DNA from: Undaria pinnatifida | Taxonomy: Eukaryota; Sar; Phaeophyceae; Laminariales; Alariaceae | Direction: 5' to 3' | NCBI GenBank assembly: GCA_012845835.1 | Contig: JABAKD010000016.1 | Location: forward strand, 13,117,507-13,181,506 | Length of the DNA stretch: 64,000 nucleotides | Shown: in pieces, positions 41,036-52,566 of the stretch | How positions within the stretch are numbered: the first letter of the stretch is position 1 | Layout: each line of letters opens with the position of its first letter | Program-made: the position numbers and the translations under genes | The notes under the pieces: model-generated | What the model saw: the letters and a program-made list of their open reading frames with translations, nothing else | Told to the model about the DNA's origin: nothing | Database searches by the model: none

Positions 41036-41470
41036 ACGCCCCCGCCCCCCCTCCACACACACAAACACCCCCCCGCCCCACCTAAAATCACAACCCACCA
41101 GAACAATAAGCACTACCCGACAGGTGATATCATCTATTTACCTTTGGAGCCATCTTTGCAGCACCTCCAATTCATTTGATATGGTCTCAAATTCAAATTA
41201 CCTCTCCCCCGCTCCCTCTTCCCCGCCACCCCCACCGTCGCCTAGACCTATTAATAGCATCACGCCTACAGTAGGCTCCTATACATTTATGAGACCTACA
41301 AACGTTGGACCGCCCCCCCCCGCAGCTCCGCGCCCCCCCCTCCCTCCCCCCAGCCGACCATCGCCCAAACGTAGCATCAGGCGTACGGTAAGCTTCTATG
41401 CCTAAAGGTATTGTCCCCCCGCCCTCCTCCCCCTTAAAAACCCAGCCTTTCCCCCACCGGTTATACCACT
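41036..41470 (+). mobile_element. C-rich LINE 3' UTR
   Basis: Several C homopolymers separated by CACACAAACACC, AACCCACCAGAACAA and GGCTCCTATACATTTATGAG. A related C-rich stretch, with TCTTTCGAGAGCCATCCATG, is at 63600-63750. Confidence 0.5.
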
Positions 41471-41564
41471 TACAGGATTTACATGTAAAACTGATGCATT
41501 CCGCGGCCGGCTGATGTAGTCCCCCTCAAAACGTGTTTTTATAGTTTTCGTGACGTCACCGGAA

Positions 41565-41715
41565 CAAGCTAGTTCCAACGAGAGTCGCCGTCGTATATAT
41601 CCTTAATGCGACAGTAATACGCGCGATCGGAGTAACGCACAAAACTTGCAAATATGAGTTTCGACGAAATCTTCGATCTCACAGCTGGAATGAACTTTAC
41701 ATTTTTACAATACGA
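41565..41715 (+). repeat. FDLTAG-type dispersed repeat, copy 5
   Basis: GTCGCCGTCGTATATATCCT, ACGCGCGATCGGAGTAACGC and CTTGCAAATATGAG. The frame from 41653 reads MSFDEIFDLTAGMNFTFLQY. Confidence 0.8.
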
Positions 41716-41719
41716 ACGT

Positions 41720-42355
41720 CGTGTCTGTTTATGGTTTGAACGATCGTTTTGGGTTACATAACTTGGACCTGTGCGTCGTCTGTCTATACCTCTAATGCTC
41801 GTCTCCGCCCGCCCCATTCCCATCAACGTGTACCAAATTCCTCATCTTGTATTTGTCCTCGCTGAAGCGAACACATCTAGACGCTTCATAGGTATCAACC
41901 ACGCATCTATTACCTAGTATATGATATCATAACATACATATACCTGCTTTATTGCAAGCATCATGATCGATTGACAAAAGCATGTGTCAAACGACAACGA
42001 AGCGCCATAGCTTGGCCACAACCTTGAAAAAAACTTTCACACGAAAGGGCTTCTTGCTAATAGAAAGAAAAAAACGTCAAGGAAGAAATAGTTTTCTCGA
42101 TCCGCCAGACATCGAGGGAGGAGGGGGTAGTGTTGGTCATGGATTTTGTTTTGTGTGCGCCCTCGCTGGCCGTCAGAATTGTAGTCCTCTAAACACCCTG
42201 GTCTCGCTGATGGCAACCTGATCCTACCCAGACCTAATATCACCCGGTCTCGATCCCTTCATGCGGACCCTAGATACTTCAAAGCATATAACACACAACT
42301 AGGCGCCGGCAGTGTATGATCTACATGACTTGATTCACCTATTGAACGGCCGGTG
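41720..42355. other. Stretch without recognisable gene
   Basis: Only short frames without recognisable content. Ends where the CCCATGGG satellite begins. Confidence 0.4.
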
Positions 42356-42359
42356 TCGC

Positions 42360-43735
42360 TCTACGGGACGTAGAGATAGGCGTGGCATCCTATGGGACAC
42401 CCGGCAGATATCCATAGGATGTCCCATGAGATGCCCCGTGGAAATTCCGATTGTCCATGCCTCCCATGGGACATCCCATGAGACATCTCACATGGAATGT
42501 CCGAGGGGACATCCTATGGAGCATCCCATGCAATATCCCGTAGCAAAGACTCAAGATTTCTCATGGAATGACCCATGGTATCTCCTATGACATGTCCTGT
42601 GGGATGCCCCACGTGGCGTCCCATAAGCATTCTTATGGGCAGTACCATTGGATGCCCAGCAACTTATATGGACTGTTTCTGGCACGGCCCAAGGCACGTC
42701 CCATGGGGTCTGCACGTCGCATGGCCTGTCCCACGGGATGTGGCATAGGGTGCCTAACATGCTACATGGGCTGTACCGTCAAGTTCACTATGGCATGGCC
42801 AACGTCACGTGGGCAGTCCCGTAGGATGCCAAACGTCCCACGCACAGGCTCGCCGGGGCTGTGTCGTCGGCTTCCAAGCGTCTTATAGGTAGTCCCATGG
42901 GCTGGCCCACGGATTGCAAGCATCTCATAGGCGTTCCCATGGGCAGTCTGATGGACTATTCGCGTCCGATAGGCCGTCTTAAGGAGTAGCCCATGGGATG
43001 TCCCGTGGAATGACAACCAGCCTATAGGCGGTATTGTTGGGCGCCCAAAAGGATTTTGACAGTCTGGATAGGCTGTCCCAAGAAGTAACAAGCATCCGAT
43101 GGGTTGTGACATGGAATTCCAAACGTCCCGTAGGCAGTCCCGAACAGTCCCTCGGGCAATCCCATAGCATGCCGAACGTTCTATGTGCTATGTTCTGGTG
43201 TAGTCCATAGGTGATTCCATGGTGATTCCATGGGGTGTGCACGTCCTAATGTCAGTATAATAAACTCATCTATATTGTACGAAGTATGTTACAAGTACCA
43301 ACAACGCAGCTTGCAAAGATGGGTATTGACCTAAAATCCGTTGAACTCACAGCTGACGTCCTTGAAAAACAATTATAAAACAACTCCACGGGCCGCGTCA
43401 TTGGTTTTTAAATGCCTCACGGGCTGTCTTCGAACCTGCCCATGGGCAATTCCGTGGGCAGTCTCATGGGATGCCACGTCCCATGGGCTGTCTTATGCTA
43501 TAGCCCCATGGGATGCTTCATTGGATGACAATCATCTGATAGGCTGCATTATGTTGCGTCTCACGGGTTTCGTTAGTCTCATGAGCAGGAGCAGTTAATA
43601 GGCTGAGCCATTTTTTTGCAGAACGTCCAACGGGATGTCCCATAGGCTGTGCATACCCTATGGCCAGCTGCATGAACAGTCCTATCAGCAGTGCCATAAC
43701 ATGGCTTGTAAACGTCCCATGGGCTGCCTCATTGT
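42360..43735. repeat. Degenerate CCCATGGG satellite, about 1.3 kb
   Basis: Dense, diverged copies of GTCCCATGGGATG(C), CCCATAGGCTGTCC and CCAAACGTCCCA. The core CCCATGGG is palindromic, so both strands look alike. Spacing is irregular (tens of bases). The array is interrupted at about 43255-43375 by an FDLTAG-type repeat. Open frames here are chance products. Confidence 0.85.
43255..43375 (+). repeat. FDLTAG-type repeat, most diverged copy
   Basis: GCAGCTTGCAAAGATGGGTA followed by TTGACCTAAAATCCGTTGAA and CTCACAGCTGACGTCC. The frame reads MGIDLKSVELTADVLEK. Confidence 0.6.
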
Positions 43736-43906
43736 ATACCAGGGTATTTTTGGGCTATGGGCCTGCAAAACGAAACAAAACGAGCGCTTTTAAAGCAGGA
43801 TGTGCGTTCTCCCTTAATTTGTATACCAGGGTATTTTGGGGCTGTGGGCCTGCAAAACGAAACAAAATGAGCGCTTTTAAAGCAGGATGTGCGTTCTCCC
43901 TTAATG
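43733..43906 (+). repeat. Tandem duplication, about 87-bp unit
   Basis: TATACCAGGGTATTTTTGGG followed by CTATGGGCCTGCAAAACGAA and AGCAGGATGTGCGTTCTCCC occurs twice back to back with few differences, so it is recent. Confidence 0.93.
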
Positions 43907-43997
43907 CGATAACGTCAATACCAATTATTTTAATATGTATATACCTGCGTTACAGCAGCAGGAAAGTGCTTTTCATCATTGTATTTTAACAAATCTC

Positions 43998-44040
43998 GAT
44001 TTGGCCTGCCCCTGCCCCTGCCCCTGCCCCATGGTGTCAG
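43998..44040 (+). promoter_or_regulatory. Candidate 3' splice site of transporter gene
   Basis: Tandem CCCCTG pyrimidine tract followed by CATGGTGTCAG. The transporter frame is open directly after the AG. No upstream coding exon was identified in the repeats to the left, so this remains a guess. Confidence 0.3.
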
Positions 44041-44091
44041 ATACCAACCTACTCTAGGACGCTCCATGCTGGACCGGACGGAGTTTCCAAG

Positions 44092-45885
44092 TTGGTCAAG
44101 GGTGCAGAACTACCGATCCTGGAAAGTATTACACATTCGGCTGGGAAGGAGCTGGCAACCCCGACGCCTCGCGTGCCGGCACGTGCCACTTCCAACCTTC
44201 TTTCTCCATACCAGGGAGGCTCAACGGCAGCTGTGTTGCTCACTGAACAAAGCGCGGTCGAGTCATCAGCAATAGAACCGGACAAAACACCGCTTGAGGT
44301 AAAGAACACCCGCCTGGCGGCGACGACGAGAACCGCTGCGCATATCAGTACACCGAGGGCAGAATTGACTAGCTCAAGGGCATCTAGGCAAGACGCGGAT
44401 GATCCTAACACACCGAAATCCAAACGCAATTCACAGGCAGACGCGTCGAAATCACCTGAGGTCACACTCAAGAGCAACACTTCTTCATCCGAAGCAATCC
44501 CCAAGAAACGGAACAAAGAAGAAGACCTGGCGGCACTGACGGTAGTTGCCCATCGCGCATCCGCGGTTGAGCCGGAATCCTCCGCTCCGGAACGGACCGA
44601 CGCCAAGAAGCCGACCCAGACGCGTGCGGATGGTGGTGCCATGTATTCTTTCATGGTAAACGACTACCTCACGTCGATTGTGCTGCTTGTCGCCATCATC
44701 ATTTTAGCCATCCTGCCTTCGGGCGGTACCGGACAGCGAGGCATCGCTGAGAGTGGCTCTAAAATTAACCCCGCTTTTGAAGCATGCCCCGCCCAAGAGC
44801 AGCAAGAAGGAGACCAGCAAAGCAAGCTCGATTCCGAGCTAGGCGCCACAGGGAAATTAGCACTGCCTGCGATAGCACGTGCACACGCTGGCGGCGCCTC
44901 GACGGTGACCTCGAAAATGCTCTTCTTGTTGAACTTTGTGCTGTGGGTGTCTCTCGCGATGGGCTTCAGTGCGTACGCGAAGGGGTACCTCCGACAGACG
45001 CGCGAACCGATAGGCCTCTTGGTTTTGCAGGGCATCACCGGCATCGCTATTCTGTCCGCCCTCGCGCGCTTTGGGACGATAGACTTGCACCCGCTGAAGG
45101 CGTCCACGCCGGTAGCTACCAGGAGGATCGGGTTAGCGTCGGCGATGCACACCGGACAGGCGCTTCTGACCAACTTCGCTGTTATCCTGGGGGGAGTGGC
45201 CGCTACCAACGCGCTGAAGGCCATGGAACCGATCGCCGCGGCGTTTTTCTCGTACTTATTGCTCGGAAAGAGCTGCTCCGGCTCCCGTCTGGCCTCGATA
45301 TTCGTAATCGCGGCTGGCATAATTATGTTCACCTGTACGAGTTTTGACGTCAAAGGAGGGGGAGGGGGAGAGGGGGAGAAATTTAGCGACCGAGCAGTAG
45401 TCGGTATCTCTACAATTATCGTAGTGGGCGCCGTATGCTGCAACGCACTCCGGAACGTTTTTATCAAGAAGGGCGACCCCATCCCGCCGCACCAGACGCT
45501 CTTCGCGTGCAGCGTGGTTGCAGCGGGGGTTGGGATAGGCATGATGCTTTTAAGGCAGATGTTTGGTGTCATGGATGACCTCACGTCGGTGGGAGCAGGG
45601 AATACGCGGCCAAGCAGCAGCGGCGGCGCCGGCGGCGTCGACTGGCTCAGGGTAACCGGTGTCAACGCTTCCCTCTGCTTTGTCGGCTACAATTTTGCGT
45701 CGTTCAACCTTCTGGCCCGCCTCACCCCCGTCGGACACGCCGTTGGGAACTCCTTCAAGCGCGTGCTGGTCTTCGCGGGTGGACTCTTGTTCCTGGGCGA
45801 AGTTATGAGCAATCGACAGCTGGGAGGTGCAGCACTCGCCCTCGGCGGAGTCCTAGCGTACAACGTCGGCGGAGCCCGAAAATAA
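44092..45885 (+). CDS. Triose-phosphate/nucleotide-sugar transporter family (DMT superfamily) protein
   Basis: Membrane antiporter of the TPT/NST branch of the drug/metabolite transporters; substrate not predictable here. The frame gives 597 codons from 44092, but that first codon is TTG. The first ATG is at 44641 (residue 184), leaving 414 residues, close to the usual 300-400 of the family. From there: a hydrophobic segment (TSIVLLVAIIILAIL) that may be a signal anchor, a polar linker, then about ten hydrophobic helices from MLFLLNFVLWVSLAMGFSAY to LGGAALALGGVLAYN. The family's C-terminal Lys-Arg pair is in VGNSFKRVLVF (K556, R557 in long numbering). The two-repeat layout and AMEPIAAAFFSYLLLG helix also fit TPT proteins. 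The frame stays open upstream to about 44041, where CATGGTGTCAG looks like a 3' splice site after a CCCTG-rich pyrimidine tract. The Ser/Thr/Lys-rich residues 1-183 may therefore belong to an upstream exon. No ASAF plastid-targeting motif seen. No lesions. Confidence 0.88.
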   Translation: MVKGAELPILESITHSAGKELATPTPRVPARATSNLLSPYQGGSTAAVLLTEQSAVESSAIEPDKTPLEVKNTRLAATTRTAAHISTPRAELTSSRASRQDADDPNTPKSKRNSQADASKSPEVTLKSNTSSSEAIPKKRNKEEDLAALTVVAHRASAVEPESSAPERTDAKKPTQTRADGGAMYSFMVNDYLTSIVLLVAIIILAILPSGGTGQRGIAESGSKINPAFEACPAQEQQEGDQQSKLDSELGATGKLALPAIARAHAGGASTVTSKMLFLLNFVLWVSLAMGFSAYAKGYLRQTREPIGLLVLQGITGIAILSALARFGTIDLHPLKASTPVATRRIGLASAMHTGQALLTNFAVILGGVAATNALKAMEPIAAAFFSYLLLGKSCSGSRLASIFVIAAGIIMFTCTSFDVKGGGGGEGEKFSDRAVVGISTIIVVGAVCCNALRNVFIKKGDPIPPHQTLFACSVVAAGVGIGMMLLRQMFGVMDDLTSVGAGNTRPSSSGGAGGVDWLRVTGVNASLCFVGYNFASFNLLARLTPVGHAVGNSFKRVLVFAGGLLFLGEVMSNRQLGGAALALGGVLAYNVGGARK

Positions 45886-46655
45886 CCCCAAACCTCGTAT
45901 GTATCTTTGCGGCCGTAAATATACCCATGGGCACCCTTACTTGCAGCCTAAATAACAGTAGCCTTCACGAGGCGTCTAGAGTATTTTCTACGACCGAGTA
46001 TGGAAGTCGGGGGGGTATGGGTTTCAATATGGTCGACCAAAGTTTCAACAAAACCATGTCGAATTTTCTCCGGACATTTACGAGTAGGGTTGGGGTGTTG
46101 GAGTCGAGGTTAGGGATATGGCAGGGGTTGAGTTTAGGGTCCAAAGTAGTAGTGGTGTTTCGGGCAGTCCTTGATGTTTTCATTCGCATAATACTGGAAG
46201 CACACGTGGGCCAAACCAAATTCCCCGATTTCCATATTTCATCCTATCTAATAATCCAGAATTGCGCTAAAGGCGGCTCCTAAATAGAACCATTAGTCTA
46301 TGAATACATACCCTTTCAGCCCTAACATCATGAAAATAACATCATGATAACACATCCTACGATAGGGGTGTCATGCGACCCGATTTTGGTCATACTCTTT
46401 CCCCTCAGGAGCTCCCCATCTTCCCCAAAAACTAGCTGTTCAGAAAATGTTATGAACATACAACAAAAACCCGGCGGCCTGGGTACGATATATACAAATC
46501 ATATACAAATCGTACCATTAGTACGTCACAGTACTGAAGGGTGTTCAAAACTAGATAACATACGGGATTCCAACTACTGTACACTTGGATACCTGGTGGT
46601 TGTTTCGTCTTAGTTGACTAACTCACTAATTGCGAAATGCTAACAAAGTCGACAC
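45886..46655. other. Downstream of transporter, no recognisable gene
   Basis: Open frames at 45927-46283 (+) and 45965-46219 (-) lack recognisable features and probably lie in the 3' UTR and spacer. CATCCTACGATAGGGGTGTC at about 46353 resembles the end of the MITE at 56856. Confidence 0.4.
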
Positions 46656-46660
46656 CGTTT

Positions 46661-47155
46661 TGGCCCAAACGAGGTCCTGTATGTAACTCCCTGGAGTCAT
46701 AGCTACTTATGTGACTATTGGTTTCTGTTTTTGGGGCCCGTCGGTCAGAAATATATTGGCCCAAAAGAGGTACTGTATGTATTCCTATGGTGTAGTTCCT
46801 CAGTTGGGTAATCCCGTCAAGCGCCAATGTGTCCGGCCCAAAAGAGGTACTGCACCCTTTTCACCTAGTTACTCGGTTAGGTAACCCCGTCAGGCATACA
46901 TGTGTTGGCCAAAAATAGGTACTGTATGTACCCTTATCGTGTAGTTCATCTGTTGAGAAGCCCCGTCGGTCGGAAATTTATCGACCCAAAAGAGGTACTG
47001 GATGTACTCCTTTTGTGTAGTTCCTCTGTTGAGAAGCTCCGTCAGTCAGAAAATTATCGGCCCAAAGGAGGTACTGGATGTACCCCGTTAGGGTAGATCC
47101 TCTGTTTAGAAGCCCCGTAGGTCAGAAATGTTTTGGCCCAAAAGAGGTGTGTACC
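46661..47155 (+). repeat. 76-bp tandem repeat, about 6.3 units
   Basis: Each unit starts GGCCCAAAAGAGGTACTG, continues with TGTAGTTCCTCTGTTGAGAA and GCCCCGTCGGTCAGAAAT. Units start near 46661, 46758, 46834, 46908, 46984, 47060 and 47135. Later units are more alike than the first. Confidence 0.92.
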
Positions 47156-47159
47156 GGCC

Positions 47160-50100
47160 GTAGCATCGTGAGAGGGGATTTGGCGGGGTCCCTTGACTGA
47201 CCCGCCAGCCAGGCGGGTGGGTGCAGAAATGAGGGCTGGAGTGTAGCCAAGTCAGCAGCAACATTTGGAGAGACTACGTGCGAACACGATTTTGAACGTT
47301 GTTGTATTAATAAGTAAGAATTGAGCTGGCCCAGTTTCATTGGGGGAATGGGGAGTATATGTGGAGGAGAGGAAAAGAAAGGCGGAGGGGGTAGGAACAG
47401 TACACGGCTTCTGTACGAGCAGGCGAGCGGCCGTGTGTTCGATTATTTTGCGAAGCAGGAATTTTAACATGGGGTTAAGGATCCCCGGCAGTCATTCAGA
47501 AACAAACAACAATAGTAGCCAAAACGTGCCACCTCCATCGCAGCACACGTCCGACCTGCTACTACTATGACGCCGGTCCAGGGGGAGAGTGTGTAGTAAG
47601 GCCTAGTTCTGGTACGCAATTACTTGGCCTTTTACCAGTACCGTATTTGGTTTTAAGAAACCACCCCGGGTGATAATCAAGTACTTCGTGTCTTGCTTCA
47701 TTATCGTCCGGAATAGACTGGTTCTACGATAGCTCCCCCCCAAACGGGCGATTTTCTTTAACGACCGTTTCATGGTTGCTTGACACGAGGAAGGATCTTC
47801 ACATTATTTCTTGTTTGCAAAAGGATAATCGAACGATGGCGTCGTCGGGGTGGCAAGGGGCACCGTATTTCAAGAGATACGCCCGGGAGACGGTTTCAAA
47901 ACCGGCGATTTCGTTAAATAAAAGTGGGGGCTATCGCAGAACGACTCGATAATAGTCTCCTGTGTTCGGTTGGTATCTAAGAGGACGCAGGAGATAAGGT
48001 ACGTGTTTTATTAGAGCTTTTCATGTGTTGTCACCTAGGGCTGACTTCTCAAAGGGGAATGGTATCGAGGGGGATGACAATACAGTAATACCATGGTTGA
48101 AATGTGTGGTTCAGGTGGCGCACCCATCCGGGCAGCGGAGGGGGGCGATACTGCAGTTTTCAAGATAAATGCCACGTGCTGACACCTCGAGGCAATGTCA
48201 GGGGGGATGATAACGAGGGGCTGACAGCATCGGGTTGAAATCAACGTGACGTTCGCATATATGTTACGAATCGTGTGTGACAGTTGCAAGTTTAACGGCT
48301 AGAGTATCAGAGACGTTTCGTAATGGCAGGGGACGCGTCTGATGCGGCCCCTGGTTGTTTTTTTGTGGGAAGTTTTGGCTCACAGCCAGAGCAACCGAAC
48401 GGCCAAACCAACCAGAAACAACCAACCTTCTTATGTAGACCTCCGTCCAACTTCCTTGGTCACCGTCCATAGACCTTGGGAGTAAGCAAGCAGTTTACCA
48501 TCTATACCTTTCCTTGCTGGGAGACCTGTGCACCTTTGCACCAGAAGTCTGTTGGGCTTCTCTGGGATGCATGCAAACGCATATCCGAACTTCGGTCGGA
48601 TCACCCAAAATGCTGAGATTAGTGCTCGTTCCATCACACGCATGATGCAGGCATCCCTCCCTGCCAGACTGTGCATATATCGTATTTCCAACATCCTGAC
48701 CTCAGCGCTCCCTTCATTCGTCCGATCGGTTGCATGGCGCCCGATCCGATAGACGCGCTTGCGTGCACCGAGCATACCATGAGTGGTCTACGAGGTGTCC
48801 TGGCGTGCAGACGCGCGAGACTGTTATTCACTGGACCATAAATAGTTCACTGTGATACTAATAACATTACGTCGAAGTTTAGATTGTTTTTCAAGCTCCC
48901 CTCCCCTCCCAAGGTGTATGGTATGTTGAAACATACCTGGTATGATACAATGCGCACACATCACACCCAGGGGCATGATTCTCGCTTTATCTGTTGGCTC
49001 GCACTTCCGCACCACTTGAGTTTTTGCTTTCTCTCTATATCGCTGACGGACGGCACCGGTGGGAGTGAAAACGGTTGCAGCACACCCGTTAGGTTCCCGC
49101 CATTTCCTACCACGTACCGGTAGCTGAAAAATGACATGAAATAGCAAACACCAAACGGGTGATGAAGCATCGTGGTTTGTGTGCGCGCCACGGGTGTGCT
49201 CGCGTTACGTACTCCATCCAGGCCACATGTCCAGCTGCCACTGGTCGCTCTGTTGCTGCGGTGTTCCACGCGTCACTGCGCGTGGCTGTGAGTGCTCTGC
49301 GCACTGGCCACAGCAGATACCACAAAGTGAGACTCTCCGTTATAAGCTGCGCTATACACAGAGTCTTCCGGTGATAGGTCGGCGTGTTACGGCGCTTTGG
49401 TTTCAGGATGCTAGTAATACGATGATTTGTATCGCTGTCCGTACCAAGCTATATGAGGAGGGCCCAAAGGGTCGAGCCGTCGGAGGCTCCCTGCTGCGTT
49501 CTCGTGGATACGCAGCGGCATTCAGCGGTTTGCTTAATAGGGTTTGGAGGGTTACGAAGGCCGTATCTTAGCGGGTTGATAATCCTGCATATACCGGTTA
49601 TCCACCATGTGTTTACTCAGCACGGACAACGGAAGAATGAAAAGATCGAATTACTGCACAGTGTTATGCCTCGTTCCTGTGCCTGTATATCACCCGATTC
49701 GTACGCATACGGCACCCAATTGCACTGTATCGCTCGAACACCCGCTCCGCGCGTGTGCCAAGCTCGGAATCGCCACATCCCGAGAAACGGAGTTTCTACC
49801 CCATTCCCGATATACGAAGTTCATGACACGGACACTGAAGGCCCAAAGGACCAATACGGTACGGAGGATCCAGGGAAAGTGAGTGCCGCCGCTGTAAGTC
49901 TACAAGAACTGTGAGACCAGTCCCAAAGGTGAGTGACAAGTAGGCCACCCGGGACCCGTTCGTAATATGATGAACCGAAGAGAGAGTAGGCTACAGGGGA
50001 CGGCGCCCCGCACGAAGGACCGAACAACAAAGTAGCAGTCGTACGTGCGGTTTGCAAGCGGCGTGTCATATGACAGATACGAATACAAAAAGCACGAACG

Positions 50101-50250
50101 AGCTTCTGGCCGTCGAAGCATCGTCACCGAAACGCACGTGGTATGTACTCGTGCATGAGTACAAACGCAGCGCGTACGTCAGTAGCATACGTAAGCCAGG
50201 CCTACCACGTCGTATGCCCACAACCAGTGCGCAGAGCGCTGGTGGGGGGG
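47160..50250. other. 3-kb stretch without a confident gene
   Basis: Several 70-130-codon frames on both strands (for example 48431-48775 minus and 49179-49571 plus) overlap one another and show no domain. The minus frame at 48431-48775 (RPKFGYAFACIPEKPNRLLV) has the most protein-like composition and could be an isolated exon. Confidence 0.4.
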
Positions 50251-50257
50251 GGGGAGG

Positions 50258-50563
50258 GCATACCACAGGAACACGTCGCAGGGACGAGACAAAAAAGAAG
50301 AGAAAAAAAACTCGTCGAACCGACACCTATTATTCCAAAACCATCACACCTGCATTGCACGTATTACTTGAACAAATATTACAACTCAAATATTACGCCG
50401 CGTGTTCGACGTGGTAGGGCATACCACAGGAACACGCATCAGGGACGGGACAAAAATAAAAATCCAAACTCGTCAAACCGACACATAATATTCCGAAACC
50501 GTCACATCTTCATAGCACTTATTACTTGAACACATGATGCGACTCAAATATTACGCCCAGTAT
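50258..50563 (+). repeat. Tandem duplication, about 155-bp unit
   Basis: GGGCATACCACAGGAACACG starts both units (50257 and 50417). Both contain ACCGACAC(C/A)TA, ATTCC(A/G)AAACC and TTACTTGAACA, and end CTCAAATATTACGCC. Confidence 0.9.
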
Positions 50564-50619
50564 TCTACAGTAACATGATACGACGTGACTGGTGTACATG
50601 TGTAACAAGCCGCGAGCAC

Positions 50620-51118
50620 TGTGAATGGCCTATGAACACAATGGTTGTGTGGAGGCTGTCTTCTATGCGACAAGATGCAGAGATGGCACAGAAATGTTTG
50701 TTAAGATCACCTTGTGATAAGAAAGAAAAAGGGATAGTTTGGAAAGGGCGCTTGAGGCCAAAGAAAGAAAGAAGAAAAAGAAGAAGAAGAAGAAGAAGAA
50801 GAAGAAGAAGAAGAAGAAGAAGAAGAAGAAGAAGAAGAAGAAGAAGAAAAAGAAGAAAAAAAAGAAGGGAGAGTAGGGAGAGAAGGGAGAGAGATCATGG
50901 TAGGTTGCATCACCACTTGATCATCACGGAATAATGCCCGTAGTCCGGTAGAATACTGCAACAACGGGACAACCTTAACATACTCAAATCTACGTTTACA
51001 TCTAGGTTCCACCGAAGATTCAACGTAAGATTCAACGTAAGATTCAACTGCATACCTTATTTGTCCGAATAGACTGCGCATTAAATTAGATTTGAATCCA
51101 AGGTTCATACTCTCAACA
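50620..51118 (-). repeat. 3' LTR of the copia-type element
   Basis: Contains a (GAA)n tract (50762-50862) and three tandem GATTCAACGTAA units (about 51016-51050). Confidence 0.9.
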
Positions 51119-51830
51119 CGCCCCCACAATGCAAAGTCAGATTGCTAGAGAAGCCTCATACTTAGAAATCAAATTCGTAAAAATCGAAAACGAATGGGTC
51201 ACATATTCAGTCCGATGTATCAACCGCGGCAATATGGATGTATCCATGTTATTCACACATTTACAAAAAATAAAACCTTACAAGGAAAGATACGTACAAA
51301 AACTATGCTTGGTGTAATTACCAGCGATAAATACCCTAGAAGTCAAAACGCAAAGATACGTCTACTGGGTTTTAAACATGCTTCCTGAAATGTACCAAAT
51401 ATAAAAACAATACTAGACAAATAAAGAGAATTGTGGACAAGTGTCCATTACGACCAAATAAAACATTCTCCCTGTCCAGTTGTTTTATTTATGTACTTAC
51501 GTACTCCCGCACTTGAAAAAATAAGAAACAGATAGAATTACGAACACTGATAGTTCACTACAATGGGTGTAGTCATAGTCCATCATCGAGCTATATCCCG
51601 AAAAAAAAAAAACTAACTAACTAACAAAGGTCACTGCTGTAAGTTAACCACGCCACTTCAACATGATCCTAGGACACGCATACAACGATGAACTGTCTGA
51701 AACTAATCGTACGCTGAAGAGCATAAGATAGACAGTCTTTGTGAGCCTTTACTTCTTAATGCTGGAATAGATACTCGTACGCATTTTTTGGTAGAACATA
51801 GCTTATCGCTGTACAATCGTTGACTTGAGT
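51119..51830. other. AT-rich interior of the copia-type element
   Basis: No gene recognised. A 62-codon plus-strand frame (51129-51317) opposes the element's orientation and starts in the purine tract, so it is probably chance. Confidence 0.5.
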
Positions 51831-52564
51831 TCATACGACCCATAGTTCCATCTTTACTAATACGTAGCTGGCGAGCAGTTGTAATTTTATAGTTAATAAG
51901 AGAACTGCTGCACTAAGTAATATTTCCACCGAAGTATCAATTTTAACTGTACCCACATATCCAGCGCCTGTCCCCGTTTGTTGACGGGAGTGCCGTTTGG
52001 GTAGCTGTTGATGGAGCTCATTTGTATGGAAGGTAAAGGAAGGCTGTCCACGGGAGTACTCCCTGCGTCCGGCTGTACATTTTTCTGCCGTGTCAGCCGG
52101 GGGTGTTTCCCCGGACTGAGTGTGCGTTTCGTCAGCGGCCTGGCCGCGAGTTACAGCTCGTGAAGGCCTACCTCTTCTAGAAGATGGACGAGGACTAATT
52201 AGTTCGGGCTCGGGGCAAGGACGCCCTTCCAGGATATCAGAGATCCCGGCATGACGCATACTTATCACGGACTGAGCCGTGCGTTTGCATACGTCGAACT
52301 TAAGCCCATTAAATTTGCCGTTGAGAGCTCTAACGAGCTTGTCAAGTGCATCCCCTGCTTTCGTGGACTCTCCCATGGTGATGCTCATGCTGATGCTGAT
52401 GCTGATGCTCATGCTGATGCTGATCGCTGATGCTGATGCTGATGTTGATGCTGTAGCCGGCGTAATGAAGGTTTCTCTCAAACATCCCGGTAAGATGCGA
52501 CAAACTTCAATGAGATGTCGCTTGGTGCCGATCGATGTTTGTATCGAATGTCGAAGGCTCATAA
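51831..52564 (-). CDS. Unknown ORF of copia-type element
   Basis: The minus-strand ATG at 52562-52564 overlaps the presumed primer site. The frame starts MSLRHSIQTSIGTKRHLIEV and is open for about 244 codons. It contains a microsatellite-encoded Ser-Ile/Ser-Met run (52375-52450), a helical stretch (AGDALDKLVRALNGKFNGLK), a charged Arg/Thr/Glu-rich middle (SSRRGRPSRAVTRGQAADET) and a C-terminal hydrophobic segment (ILLSAAVLLLTIKLQLLASY) that could span a membrane. It may be a diverged Gag, as position and promoterless context suggest, but the C-terminal membrane-like segment and lack of a zinc knuckle are unusual. A captured host sequence is the alternative. Confidence 0.6.
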
Positions 52565-52566
52565 CC

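Noticed and set aside
42312-43242. Frames of 69-116 codons in the CCCATGGG region
   Set aside because: Periodic His/Pro/Gly/Met-rich translations of the satellite occur on both strands.
44664-45665. 333-codon frame antisense to the transporter
   Set aside because: Shadow of a GC-rich coding region; the plus strand gives a coherent TPT-family protein and the minus frame does not.
46661-47155. CRISPR-like array
   Set aside because: Units are contiguous and diverge along their whole length; there are no unique spacers between conserved repeats, and the context is eukaryotic.
48431-48775. 114-codon minus-strand frame as a gene
   Set aside because: Protein-like composition but no recognisable domain, no neighbouring exons and overlapping frames on the other strand; left as an unannotated possibility.
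50575-50934. Arg-rich frame, and Ser-rich frame opposite, also at 52596-52880
   Set aside because: Translation of the (GAA)n tract inside the copia-type LTRs.
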